From assembly GCA_013815465.1 (NCBI GenBank), contig JACDGE010000012.1:1-44096 (forward strand): 44,096 bases of DNA. Reading direction: 5' to 3'. Within the stretch, counting starts at the first letter, position 1; every line of letters begins with the position of its first letter. The notes beneath the pieces were generated by a model. It made no database searches. It had not been told where the DNA came from and was given only the letters and a program-made list of their open reading frames with translations. A program made the translations under genes and the position numbers. Positions 1 through 7,319 of this stretch are shown piece by piece. Source of the stretch: Alphaproteobacteria bacterium (GTDB taxonomy: Bacteria > Pseudomonadota > Alphaproteobacteria > UBA9655).

Positions 1-46
1 CTAAATCTCTCGCAACAGCTTCCACAATCCCTTTAAATCCTGACAT
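1..46 (-). CDS. N-terminal fragment of an unidentified protein
   Basis: An ATG at position 46 on the minus strand opens a frame that runs off the left edge after 15 codons (MSGFKGIVEAVARDL). It is preceded by AAGGAG with a 5-base spacer, a strong ribosome site, which is the main reason to believe it. Too little protein is visible to assign a family. Confidence 0.45.
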   Translation of the reverse strand, partial: MSGFKGIVEAVARDL

Positions 47-175
47 CCTGTCTCCTTCTTTCGGGAGTTATTTCGGATGTCTTATATCATATTTTTACTC
101 TTCCTGCAAAACTGATGGGTGGTAAGGCCAATTGAAAAATTTGACTTCTCTAGAAAAATCTGTAGAATAATAAAT

Positions 176-205
176 GTAAGCTCAGATAAATGTATCCAAG
201 CTTAC
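176..205. other. Weak hairpin between divergent/tandem genes
   Basis: GTAAGCT (176-182) and AGCTTAC (199-205) form a 7-bp perfect inverted repeat with a 16-base loop, just past the stop of the methyltransferase gene. On the minus strand it is followed by an AT-rich but not T-only tract, so a terminator role is possible but weak. A sigma70-like TTGACT/TAGAAT pair (141-146, 163-168, spacer 16) faces right here with no gene directly downstream on the plus strand. Confidence 0.25.
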
Positions 206-225
206 CAGAAAGCAGCAGCCTTTTT

Positions 226-894
226 TCAACCTTTAAGCCGCGCTTGTACTATGAAATAGCTGGGATAGGTATCTCCATTTATTTTCTCCGCACCATGATC
301 TAGCCCTTCTTCATATTTTTCCAATGTAAAATTTGAGAAGAAAGCTGGGCTGAAGTACTCATTAAACGTATGAGAAGTGCCCGTTTCAGAGATTTTTCCC
401 TCGAAAAATACTGATTTTACAGTTTCGTTTTTGAAATAATCTTTTCCATTTTGCTTTTTTTCAATGAACTGACGAATAGGATGGGAGGTAAGATAGATCA
501 ATGTACCGCCAGGTTTTAAGACACGTGTTATTTCTTTATAGATAGGCTCTATGGAAGGTTCTGCTTGAAAGGCCCATTTGCTAACCACCACGTCAAAGGT
601 TTGATCGGGAAATGGAATGTTGTCAATCAAGCCAACTTTGATTGTTCCCTCGGGATTTTTCTGCTGAGCAAGAACAACCATTTCCTTAGAGGCATCCATT
701 CCGAAAATGTGGGCTCCTTTTTTCTTCAGTTCTGAGAGGTCGTAACCATCACCGCATCCCAAATCGAGTGCTTTTTTGCCTTCTAAGTCGAGATCAAGAT
801 ACCTAAAATAGACGTCAATGCTGTTGGTGTTATAGGTTAAAAAACTGTCTGAATATTCCTTTGCAAAGGTGTTGTATTGCTTTTTTTCGTCCAT
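226..894 (-). CDS. Class I SAM-dependent methyltransferase
   Basis: Cytoplasmic methyltransferase of the UbiE/Methyltransf_11 type, about 222 residues. The SAM-binding motif I is visible as 'ALDLGCGDGYDL', followed by an acidic residue after the second strand ('GMDAS'), motif 'PFPDQTFDVVVSKWAFQ' and the post-strand 'RVLKPGGTLIYLTSHP'. Substrate cannot be told from sequence; similar proteins act on quinones, small metabolites or xenobiotics. I prefer the ATG at 894 because GGAG sits 6 bases before it; an in-frame ATG at 906 would place that GGAG inside its own codons. The gene begins about 30 bases after the stop of the TetR-type gene at 925-1557, so the two are probably co-transcribed and the regulator may control it. 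Confidence 0.85.
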   Translation of the reverse strand: MDEKKQYNTFAKEYSDSFLTYNTNSIDVYFRYLDLDLEGKKALDLGCGDGYDLSELKKKGAHIFGMDASKEMVVLAQQKNPEGTIKVGLIDNIPFPDQTFDVVVSKWAFQAEPSIEPIYKEITRVLKPGGTLIYLTSHPIRQFIEKKQNGKDYFKNETVKSVFFEGKISETGTSHTFNEYFSPAFFSNFTLEKYEEGLDHGAEKINGDTYPSYFIVQARLKG

Positions 895-924
895 TTTTTT
901 CTCCATAGTTATGTTTATTCATCA

Positions 925-1557
925 TTACTGATCATCACCCATCAACGTTTGTGACAACAACTGACCAAGCCACTTTTCATAGTCTTCCGATGTCCATCCT
1001 TGCTCAACGACAAACAGGCGATACATGTCGCGACCCGTAAAGGCCCACAGGATATCGCGGGCTTGGGGAAGAGTAAGGCCTTCCTTGAAAATGTCCTCTT
1101 GGGCCACAGCTGTGAGGGTTTCTTCCTGGCGCTGATACCGGCGGTGCTCCCTTTCTTTTTCGAGCGCCTTGAACTCGGGTGTTACGACATAAGTCCCCCA
1201 AAAAACATCCATTTGAGCGCGCTCCGCGTCATACATTTTGCGGGCAATTTTAGCGGATATGGGGAGTAGCTCCTTTAATGACGTGGCGCCCTTGGCCGCC
1301 GCTACAAGTGCCTCCAACTGATCAGCAGGAAGGGCATCATCAATGAGAGCACGCAAAATACCGCGCTTGGATTGGAACAAGGAATATACGGTAGGCGCAG
1401 AAACACTTGCCGTGTGAGCAATCTGTTCAATCCTTACCCCCTCGATTCCTTGCGCTTGGAAGAGCGTTCGTGCCGCAGCCAAGATACGATTTCTTGTTTG
1501 GGCCGCCTGTGCTTTCCTCGCTTCCGAATTATAAGTTCGTTTTTTGGCACTTGACAT
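925..1557 (-). CDS. TetR/AcrR family transcriptional regulator
   Basis: About 210 residues, the usual length of this family. The N-terminal helix-turn-helix is clear: 'RNRILAAARTLFQAQGIEG' leading into 'RIEQIAHTASVSAPTVYSLF' and 'SKRGILRALI', the canonical three-helix TetR DNA-binding domain. The C-terminal two thirds is a helical ligand-binding domain whose ligand cannot be predicted. An ATG at 1557 is chosen; the open frame also has a TTG at 1563, and the ribosome site (GAG) is weak for both. It heads a minus-strand pair with the methyltransferase downstream and is divergent from the SnoaL-like gene at 1647. The shared intergenic region contains repeated palindromes that would suit autoregulation and control of both directions (inference). 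Confidence 0.9.
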   Translation of the reverse strand: MSSAKKRTYNSEARKAQAAQTRNRILAAARTLFQAQGIEGVRIEQIAHTASVSAPTVYSLFQSKRGILRALIDDALPADQLEALVAAAKGATSLKELLPISAKIARKMYDAERAQMDVFWGTYVVTPEFKALEKEREHRRYQRQEETLTAVAQEDIFKEGLTLPQARDILWAFTGRDMYRLFVVEQGWTSEDYEKWLGQLLSQTLMGDDQ

Positions 1558-1571
1558 ATTCAATGTAGCTC

Positions 1572-1608
1572 GATATATCTAATTATATTAGGTATAGTTT
1601 GATATATC
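1572..1608. promoter_or_regulatory. Operator-like palindromes in TetR divergent region
   Basis: Two copies of the palindrome GATATATC (1572-1579 and 1601-1608) flank a third symmetric element, CTAAT-TAT-ATTAG (1579-1591). The copies are 29 bases apart, near three helical turns. They lie in the 89-base gap between the TetR-type gene and the divergent SnoaL-like gene, where such regulators usually bind. Binding is inferred. Confidence 0.5.
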
Positions 1609-1646
1609 CAATATGAAGTGTCAACAACATTCTAGAGGAGATGATG

Positions 1647-1994
1647 ATGAATCAGAATAATGTGGCTATAGCTAAGGCTTTTTACACCGCGATGGGGGAG
1701 AAAAAAATTGGGGAGATGGAAAAATATCTGCATCCCGATGTTCAATTTAGTGCACCTCTCGCAAAACTGGAGGGGAAGGAGGCGTACTTAGAGGCCCTCA
1801 AAAACTTTACCACTTTTTTTAAGACGCTTGCCATTCGTGCAACGTTTGGTGAGGGCAACCAAGCGATGGTCGTTTATGATGCAGATTGTCCTGCGCCCAT
1901 TGGTTATCTTCCCTCAGCAGCACTCATGACCCTTTCTGAGGGGCGTATCACGAAGATTGAACTTTTTTACGATGCTCGCCCCTTTGGAAAGTAA
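1647..1994 (+). CDS. SnoaL-like / NTF2-like domain protein
   Basis: A protein of about 115 residues with the compact alpha+beta cone fold pattern of the SnoaL/NTF2-like superfamily: an initial helix 'VAIAKAFYTAMGEKKIGEME', then 'YLHPDVQFSAPLAKLEGKEA', and alternating strands to 'RITKIELFYDARPF'. Such proteins are small hydrolases, isomerases or simple ligand binders; the substrate is unknown. Three consecutive ATG codons occur at 1641, 1644 and 1647; GAGGAG occupies 1635-1640, so the third ATG has the best spacing. Divergent from the TetR-type gene and probably under its control. Confidence 0.7.
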   Translation: MNQNNVAIAKAFYTAMGEKKIGEMEKYLHPDVQFSAPLAKLEGKEAYLEALKNFTTFFKTLAIRATFGEGNQAMVVYDADCPAPIGYLPSAALMTLSEGRITKIELFYDARPFGK

Positions 1995-2317
1995 AGGATG
2001 AAATTTTTTCGTAAGGCTTGTATTTAACCCCCCGCGTAGGATCCAACCTGTTGCCTGCAGTCTAAGCGATCTACGACTTGCCAATGGCCGGCGATCGGGC
2101 CATTGGCCACCGTCCACCAGAATTTGGTGCGAGCCAACCCTTTTAGGCAGGGACTTCTTAAAACTTATTAAAGGAAAGAGCGGGTAAGGAAAGTGGAAAA
2201 GTTAAGAGCACTCTAGAAAAAAAATCAAAGACGTGTAATATACTTTCATAGTTAATATTTTTTAATTTATATCTTATTTTGTAATTGCAAAATAATAAAA
2301 TATAGAAAGAGGTGTTT
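1995..2317. other. Intergenic, GC-rich hairpin island at about 2030-2150
   Basis: No convincing gene. The central part is richer in G+C than its flanks and holds two hairpins: CCAATGGCC (2081-2089) with GGCCATTGG (2098-2106), and CACCA (2115-2119) with TGGTG (2125-2129). Minus-strand frames are open through it in two phases, so a gene remnant, a palindromic repeat or a structured RNA are all possible. The last 150 bases are AT-rich and lead to the ribosome site of the XRE-receiver gene. Confidence 0.4.
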
Positions 2318-3079
2318 ATGAGTTTAAAAGAAAGTACAGTTGACGCATGTCAAATAAAAGTAAATAATTCGCTTATTAGTATTGACGAATATATGGGTCA
2401 AAAATTAAGAGACTTTCGTGAAAGAGTAGGGCTAAGTCTTAATGAATGTGCTGAACGAGTTGGTGTCTCTCATCAACAAATTCATAAATATGAGTGTGGC
2501 CAAACAAAAATTTCTCCATGCATATTATATAAATTTTGCCAACTTTTTTCTGTAACCCCTAATGTTTTTTTTGAAGGGTATGCGGTTGCTGAGGATGAGT
2601 GTCTCGTGCAAGAAGACGATATTACCAATTATACGAACTTAAAGAAAATTAATATTTTTCTCATTGAAGATAATTCAGAAGAGCAATTCTTGATTAGAAA
2701 GATCCTTGATGATTATAATTTAAAAATTAATGTTTTTTGTATTCATGATGGGGAAGAATTGTTAGATATTGTAAAAAAGAGAGCAAATATAACTCAGGCT
2801 CCCCCGCCTGACCTTATTTTCCTTGATTTAAACATACCCAAACTAGATGGGATTGCAACTTTAAAATTGCTTAAGCAAGATAAAGACCTTCGACATATCC
2901 CTATTATTATAATTACCGGCAGTATAAGAGTGCAGGATGTAATGAATGCCTATAAGGGCTACGCAAGTGGATATATACGTAAATCATTTGAGTATGAAAC
3001 CCTAAAAGAGAATATTCATTTAGCAATTCGTTATTGGACAGAAGCAGTCGTTCTTCCCACGCAACTTTTTTCCAGATAG
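2318..3079 (+). CDS. XRE-family helix-turn-helix fused to response regulator receiver
   Basis: About 253 residues with two domains in an unusual order. Residues about 25-85 form a Cro/C1-type helix-turn-helix ('LRDFRERVGLSLNECAERVG' then 'VSHQQIHKYECGQTKIS'). Residues about 110-240 form a CheY-like receiver: acidic pair in 'FLIEDN', phospho-acceptor Asp170 in 'LIFLDLNIPKLDG', Thr in 'IIITGS' and the conserved Lys222 in 'GYIRKSF'. Receiver domains usually precede the output domain; here DNA binding comes first. The ATG at 2318 follows AGAGG by 5 bases; a GTG at 2312 is also in frame. It lies 37 bases before the PAS histidine kinase gene and is very probably its partner: the kinase would phosphorylate the receiver and alter DNA binding. 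The target genes are not visible; the stress cassette downstream is a guess. Confidence 0.9.
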   Translation: MSLKESTVDACQIKVNNSLISIDEYMGQKLRDFRERVGLSLNECAERVGVSHQQIHKYECGQTKISPCILYKFCQLFSVTPNVFFEGYAVAEDECLVQEDDITNYTNLKKINIFLIEDNSEEQFLIRKILDDYNLKINVFCIHDGEELLDIVKKRANITQAPPPDLIFLDLNIPKLDGIATLKLLKQDKDLRHIPIIIITGSIRVQDVMNAYKGYASGYIRKSFEYETLKENIHLAIRYWTEAVVLPTQLFSR

Positions 3080-3116
3080 CTCAACCTAGGTAGAGACGTA
3101 CGAGAGGATCAACAAT

Positions 3117-4181
3117 ATGGCGTGTTATCAAGCAATACTAAAACAACTCCCTGTTGCTGTTGCTATTTTGGATAAAAATTTGAATTATACCTTTATTAAT
3201 GAACGATGGACGCAGGAGACAAACTTAAAATCTGCTGACATCCTAGGAAGGAATATCTATAAAGTTGTTCCAGATATCCCCGCAAAATGGAAAAAAATCC
3301 ATCAAAGAGCGCTAAATGGTGAGCATTTGCAAGCAAGAGAAGATGTATTCGATAGAGAAGATGGTGCACAAGAGTGGTGGAAATGGAGGGTGGTTCCCTG
3401 GCATAGCGAATCGGGAGAGATTGGCGGCATAGCTTTAATGGTTGAGAAAATAACTGAACGAAAATTGTTAGAAATAAAAATGAAGGGAATGATTAACGCT
3501 TTGAATCGTTCCAATGCTGAGTTAGAAAGGTTTGCTCATATATGCGCTCATGATCTTAATGAGCCTTTAAGGACTGTAGCTCATTATGGACAACTTTTAG
3601 CAGTAGAATTTAAAAACTCTCTTCCCCCTCTGGCTAAGAAGTATCTCAGTCATCTCAGAACGAGCATTAAACATATTGAGGGCCTTATCGATGGTATTCT
3701 AGCTTATTCTCACCTGGATGCCACTGAACTTAAGAAGTCTTCTTTTCCATTAGACCCTGTCATTAATGATTTACTGCTTGTTTTAGAAAAAAAGATTAAA
3801 GAAAAAAATTCTTTTATTTATTTTGAGAAATTGCCCTTATTATATGGAGATAAAGCCTTACTAAGCTGTGTATTCCAAAATTTAATAAGCAACTCGCTTA
3901 AGTTTAATAAAAATGACATCCCAATTATTTATATTCATCATAAGGAAAATAAAAGCTCATTCTTATTTTGCGTTGAAGATAATGGCATAGGGATAGAGCC
4001 GAACTACAAACAAAGAATCTTTGAACTCTTTAGGCGTCTTCACCATAGATCCGAATACGAAGGAACAGGCATGGGTCTATCTGTTGCTAAAAAGATTATA
4101 GAAGCTCACGGAGGAAGGATTTGGGTGAAATCCATCCCGAATGAAGGTTCTCAGTTCTTTTTTACATTGCCTAAAAAATAA
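3117..4181 (+). CDS. PAS domain sensor histidine kinase
   Basis: About 354 residues and no membrane segment, so a cytoplasmic sensor. Residues about 5-115 are a PAS/PAC domain ('QLPVAVAILDKNLNYTFINE', ending 'GGIALMVEKITERK'). A short coiled linker leads to the dimerisation/phosphotransfer helix with the phospho-acceptor His145 in 'AHICAHDLNEPLRTV'. The ATPase domain shows the N box 'VFQNLISNSLKFNK', G1 'VEDNGIGIEP', F box 'IFELFRRLHH' and G2 'GTGMGLSVAKKII'. All catalytic motifs look intact. The type resembles phytochrome-like and other soluble kinases whose partner is a single-domain receiver; here the partner is the preceding XRE-receiver protein. The stimulus cannot be told. Confidence 0.93.
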   Translation: MACYQAILKQLPVAVAILDKNLNYTFINERWTQETNLKSADILGRNIYKVVPDIPAKWKKIHQRALNGEHLQAREDVFDREDGAQEWWKWRVVPWHSESGEIGGIALMVEKITERKLLEIKMKGMINALNRSNAELERFAHICAHDLNEPLRTVAHYGQLLAVEFKNSLPPLAKKYLSHLRTSIKHIEGLIDGILAYSHLDATELKKSSFPLDPVINDLLLVLEKKIKEKNSFIYFEKLPLLYGDKALLSCVFQNLISNSLKFNKNDIPIIYIHHKENKSSFLFCVEDNGIGIEPNYKQRIFELFRRLHHRSEYEGTGMGLSVAKKIIEAHGGRIWVKSIPNEGSQFFFTLPKK

Positions 4182-4374
4182 AAAATCTTCTCAGAACTTT
4201 CCCGTACGTATTAAAAATTTATTAAGTTTAAATAACGGTGATTATTCAACTTGCCCCCTAAAATATTTTATTTCACAATAAGGCAGTCAGAGAACAATAA
4301 ATTGGTTTAAAATCGTAAAAATTAAATTATTGGATTTCTGTAGAAGCTTCGTTAAGAAAAAAAGGAGAAATAAA

Positions 4375-4563
4375 ATGAGTCTTAAAATCGTTCGGGGGTA
4401 TTGGAATGCAATTAAAGAACAAACAAACAAACATCAGGGGAAACCTACAGATTATGAGATGAGAGCTGTTTCTGAAGAATTGGCGGAAGCTTTGCGTAAA
4501 GCCTATCGGTATGACAAGTTAAAGACTAAAAAAGCAATCCACAAACTTATTAGAGAAGCATAG
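4375..4563 (+). CDS. CsbD-like small stress protein (divergent)
   Basis: A 62-residue protein alignable by eye with the CsbD-like protein at 7320-7529: 'RGYWNAIKEQTNKHQGKPTD' matches 'KGNWHAIKGKLKKQWGQLTD', and 'SEELAEALRKAYRYDK' matches 'SEELAGALQKAYGYEK'. CsbD proteins are small, stress-induced, of unknown biochemical role. This copy has lost several conserved Gly and Trp residues and ends with a basic tail. The ATG at 4375 follows AAAGGAGAAATAAA, the ribosome site style repeated through this cluster. A longer frame from 4330 lacks such a site. Confidence 0.7.
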   Translation: MSLKIVRGYWNAIKEQTNKHQGKPTDYEMRAVSEELAEALRKAYRYDKLKTKKAIHKLIREA

Positions 4564-4964
4564 TTAAGACGTATCATTACTTCTTTATCTTAGGAAGGTG
4601 GAATTCTAAAAGATAGATTGCTGAAAGACACTTGGGCTTTCCACCTTCATAAAAACAAAGCAATGGAAAGAAGAGCGGCTTTTTTCCATTTTTCATCCCT
4701 CTCGCTCAGATTCTCACTCGATTTGCCGTCAATTTAAAATTTTAATGTCTTAAATAAGATATAAGACTAAAAATTATCATTAAAAATCCGTCTATTAAGC
4801 TCTTTAAAGGAGAGCTAGTTTAAATTTAAGGATTTATTAAACTTTCATAAGAGAGGGTTTTGGAGCAAGTTTAAAGCAGGCAAGCAGCCAGAGGGCAGCG
4901 AAAGAACCAAAAATCTCTTTCAAGGTCTTTAAATATTATGTTGAAAATAAGAAAGGAAACAGAA
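4564..4964. terminator. Intergenic with two hairpins (terminator-like)
   Basis: Two inverted repeats follow the CsbD-like gene. GAAGGTGGAA (4594-4603) pairs perfectly with TTCCACCTTC (4639-4648) around a 35-base loop. AATGGAAA (4662-4669) pairs with TTTCCATT (4683-4690) and is followed by three T, a plausible weak terminator. The remaining 270 bases to the next gene are AT-rich with no open frame that I believe. Confidence 0.4.
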
Positions 4965-5363
4965 ATGAAAAATTATAGAAGAACATTATTTCTAGCAGCC
5001 GCCGCGAGTGTTATTTCAGCGTCCGTTGCTCAAGCAGGAACACTGACCGTAATCAACAAAATTCCTGATCAACGGGTGCAACTTTTCATTCAAGGGGAAG
5101 GAACGGATAAGCACCATATTGAACTTGTAAAAGAAAATGAGCAGCAAGATTTTGATGTCAACCACACGCATACTGATGGAAAAAATACTTTTAAAGTGAC
5201 AGCCTCTACTGGCAATGGCGGAAGCCCAGATTGGAAACTCATGGGGGGGACATGCTCGGGCCTGGTCACACGTGCAAACCATACACTTATTATTGATCAG
5301 TCTGCATTAGGAAAAATCTCCTGCACCAATGTGTCAGCAGAAAATCCTAATCCGGTTAAGTAG
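4965..5363 (+). CDS. Small secreted protein of unknown function
   Basis: A 132-residue protein with a clear Sec signal peptide: 'MKNYRRTLFLAAAASVISAS' followed by 'VAQA' and a cleavage site before 'GTLTVINK'. The mature part begins with a beta-strand pattern 'TLTVINKIPDQRVQLFIQG' and has two cysteines (in 'GGTCSGL' and 'KISCTN'), which may form a disulfide. The opening resembles that of the next gene's mature product ('ANVKIINNSNLNLRV'), so the two may share a fold. The ATG at 4965 follows GAAAGGAAAC; the open frame begins earlier at 4938 without a site. Family not recognised. Confidence 0.75.
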   Translation: MKNYRRTLFLAAAASVISASVAQAGTLTVINKIPDQRVQLFIQGEGTDKHHIELVKENEQQDFDVNHTHTDGKNTFKVTASTGNGGSPDWKLMGGTCSGLVTRANHTLIIDQSALGKISCTNVSAENPNPVK

Positions 5364-5456
5364 TAGAATAGATCTAAAATAGTGTAAATAATTTATGATC
5401 ACGGCCTTATTCTTAATAAACAAAAGGTCGGAAGAAATAACAAAAGGAGAACTAAA

Positions 5457-5849
5457 ATGAAATTAGATAAAAAAATACCCAAAGGGTTTGTTTTATCGCT
5501 TGCTCTTGTAACCCTTCTAATGGGGAACGCAGCTGAATCAGCAAATGTAAAGATTATTAATAATAGCAATCTAAACCTTAGAGTTGATGCCATTTCGGAT
5601 CCTGGCGACATATCCTATTGCAAGAGCTGTTATGATAAACGTGCAGACATATGTGGAAAGCAGTCTTCAACAATCCTTGTGTCTGCGGATGCTTTTGGAG
5701 GGTGCGGTTACTTTTCAGTAGCGGACATGAGAAGCGGGTTTTTGGGAAGTGGAAAATGTAAGCATCTAAGCGTGCTTAAAAATTATGAAGTTACATTTTT
5801 TGAAACCACCTTCGGGACATGTTGTGAAGCCAAAGAAATACAAATCTAA
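5457..5849 (+). CDS. Small secreted Cys-rich protein of unknown function
   Basis: 130 residues with an N-terminal signal peptide (hydrophobic core 'GFVLSLALVTLLMG', probable cleavage after 'AAESA'). The mature domain starts 'NVKIINNSNLNLRV' and carries eight cysteines ('YCKSCYD', 'DICGK', 'GGCGY', 'GKCKH', 'GTCCEA'), suggesting a disulfide-bonded periplasmic or extracellular protein. AAAGGAG lies 7 bases before the ATG. It sits between another secreted protein and an entericidin-like lipoprotein, 24 bases before the latter, so an envelope role is likely. Not recognised as a named family. Confidence 0.75.
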   Translation: MKLDKKIPKGFVLSLALVTLLMGNAAESANVKIINNSNLNLRVDAISDPGDISYCKSCYDKRADICGKQSSTILVSADAFGGCGYFSVADMRSGFLGSGKCKHLSVLKNYEVTFFETTFGTCCEAKEIQI

Positions 5850-5873
5850 TTGCTTTGGAAAAGGAGAAAAAAG

Positions 5874-6092
5874 ATGAGAAAAATTATTTTATCAAACGAA
5901 AAAAACAAAAAAACTTTCCTCCTTATCACCCTTGTTGTGCCTCTTTTTTTAAGCGGATGCAATACAATGGAAGGGGCGGGCACTGATATTAAACAGGCGG
6001 GCAAAGCTATTGAGCGTTCTGCAGAAAGTCATAAAGAATGCTCTCGTCCATGCTCGCACTGTCCTCATAGAGAGGGCTGTCCTCGACAATAA
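5874..6092 (+). CDS. Entericidin-like lipoprotein with cysteine-rich tail
   Basis: 72 residues. A signal sequence with hydrophobic 'TFLLITLVVPLFLSGC' ends in a lipobox (LSGC), so the Cys should be lipid-modified. It is followed by 'NTMEGAGTDIKQAGKAIERS', the signature of EcnA/EcnB entericidins (small membrane lipoproteins linked to stress and autolysis in enterobacteria). Ordinary entericidins stop about here; this one continues with a tail holding four more cysteines and a histidine cluster ('ECSRPCSHCPHREGCPRQ'), which looks like a metal-binding or disulfide segment. The start at 5874 is preceded by AAAGGAG. Part of the small-gene cluster. Confidence 0.8.
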   Translation: MRKIILSNEKNKKTFLLITLVVPLFLSGCNTMEGAGTDIKQAGKAIERSAESHKECSRPCSHCPHREGCPRQ

Positions 6093-6138
6093 ATTTATTG
6101 AGTACACACAAAATATTTATTAATTTAAGGAGAAGAAA

Positions 6139-6582
6139 ATGACTAACAAAGAAAATTATACTAAAAAAGTGCAAAAGCAAATGGAAAAGTATCAAGAGAA
6201 AATTTCTAAGATTGATGATCTCTTAAAAGATTCTAAGGCAAGTGGCAAAGCTGCCTTACTCTCTCAACAAAACACTTTAAAAGACAAATTTAAGGAAGGA
6301 GAGAGAATGTTGAAGAAAATCGAATCTTCCACGGAAGAGGGATTTGAAAAGATCAAAGATAGTGCTGTCGAAATTTTTGATGAGGTTAAAGATGCCTTTT
6401 ATGAATTTTCTCATTTTCTCAGTCTAGATCAGCTTTCTCATGCAAAAGATGAGATTGTGGATTACGGCAATGAAAAGCTAGACGATGTTCAAGCTCTTGT
6501 AAAAAATCATCCCCTCACTGTTGCAGCTTGCGCTGTGGGGATTGGCTTTATCGTGGGCGCCTATTTGACCCGGTCAAAGTAA
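6139..6582 (+). CDS. YqjD/ElaB (DUF883) family membrane-anchored protein
   Basis: 147 residues: a long, charged, helical/coiled-coil N-terminal region (about 1-115) and a single C-terminal transmembrane helix of the form 'HPLTVAACAVGIGFIVGAYL' followed by a basic 'TRSK' tail. This tail-anchored layout with a Gly-rich helix is typical of ElaB/YqjD/YgaM, which in E. coli bind ribosomes at the inner membrane in stationary phase. The N-terminal half is longer than in E. coli YqjD. The next gene overlaps the same transcription unit only 11 bases downstream and may be the YqjE counterpart. Confidence 0.75.
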   Translation: MTNKENYTKKVQKQMEKYQEKISKIDDLLKDSKASGKAALLSQQNTLKDKFKEGERMLKKIESSTEEGFEKIKDSAVEIFDEVKDAFYEFSHFLSLDQLSHAKDEIVDYGNEKLDDVQALVKNHPLTVAACAVGIGFIVGAYLTRSK

Positions 6583-6593
6583 GGAGATTTCTT

Positions 6594-6995
6594 ATGACGA
6601 TTCTTGATTATTTACTTTATTCTCCTGAATCGAGACCCTCCCTCATCACTAAAGCCTTAGGTTGTTTTTTCTTAATGCTAGGGGTAACAGGAGGAGCATT
6701 CTTTCTATTTGAAGCTCTTATACCTGTGGTGGGGTATGGGGAGAGTGGGGCCATTATTTGTGGGGCACTCGTGATCATAAGTGTGTGTTTTCTAATGATA
6801 GGAGGGCGTAAAAAGCCCTCTCTTCAAGAAGAAGCAGCGCAAAAGGCTTTAACCTTTTTTAAAGACTTTGATATAGAAAAAACGCTCAAAAACAATGCTC
6901 TTCCGCTTTCTGTGCTTTCTTTAGGGTTGGGTCTTGTTTTGCCCCAATTTAAGAATGCAAGACCTCTTTCAGAATTTGTAAAGAAACTAAGATAA
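6594..6995 (+). CDS. Small membrane protein, YqjE-like position
   Basis: 133 residues with two adjacent transmembrane helices (about 20-45 'ALGCFFLMLGVTGGAFFLFE' and about 52-75 'GAIICGALVIISVCFLMIGG'), a short helical linker and a third hydrophobic stretch ('LPLSVLSLGLGLVLP'). In enterobacteria yqjD is followed by yqjE, a holin-superfamily membrane protein; this gene occupies the same position next to a YqjD-like gene. Sequence similarity to YqjE is not obvious by eye, so the link rests on topology and order. AAGGAG lies 8 bases before the chosen ATG. Confidence 0.6.
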   Translation: MTILDYLLYSPESRPSLITKALGCFFLMLGVTGGAFFLFEALIPVVGYGESGAIICGALVIISVCFLMIGGRKKPSLQEEAAQKALTFFKDFDIEKTLKNNALPLSVLSLGLGLVLPQFKNARPLSEFVKKLR

Positions 6996-7038
6996 GTTAA
7001 GTTTTTAGCATTTTAGACCATAACAAAAGGAGGATACC

Positions 7039-7290
7039 ATGAAGGATGAAAAGCATAAAAAAGTCGATGACCCCTCGCGCACGGGGCCTATAAAGGAGAG
7101 CGAAGAAAAAGATTATGAGGATAAAAAGCGAGCCGCTTACTCAGCAATGGGAAAGCTAGGGGGGCTCGCGCGTGCTAAGCAAATGGCTGAAAAAGGATTT
7201 GCAAAGGAGAATAAGCCCTCCGATGTTCCTAAAAAAAAGGATAAAAAAATGACGAGCAAGGAAAAAGTCAAAAGCAAAAAGGAAATATAA
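7039..7290 (+). CDS. Small lysine-rich protein of unknown function
   Basis: 83 residues, strongly charged and probably disordered at both ends, with a short Ala/Gly helix in the middle ('KRAAYSAMGKLGGLARAKQM'). The 'GKLGGLARAKQ' stretch is reminiscent of KGG-type stress motifs ('GRKGGRARA'), but only one copy is present. The C-terminal third is almost all Lys, Glu and Ser. AAAGGAGG precedes the ATG. No function is assigned; position suggests a stress-cluster protein. Confidence 0.6.
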   Translation: MKDEKHKKVDDPSRTGPIKESEEKDYEDKKRAAYSAMGKLGGLARAKQMAEKGFAKENKPSDVPKKKDKKMTSKEKVKSKKEI

Positions 7291-7319
7291 ACCAAATAAA
7301 TTAAAAAAGGAGAAGAACT

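Noticed and set aside
4181-4375. EcfG-type general stress promoter before the stress cassette
   Set aside because: A GAAC and a CGT occur near 4292-4317 but with an 18-base spacer and incomplete match to the GGAAC/CGTT consensus.
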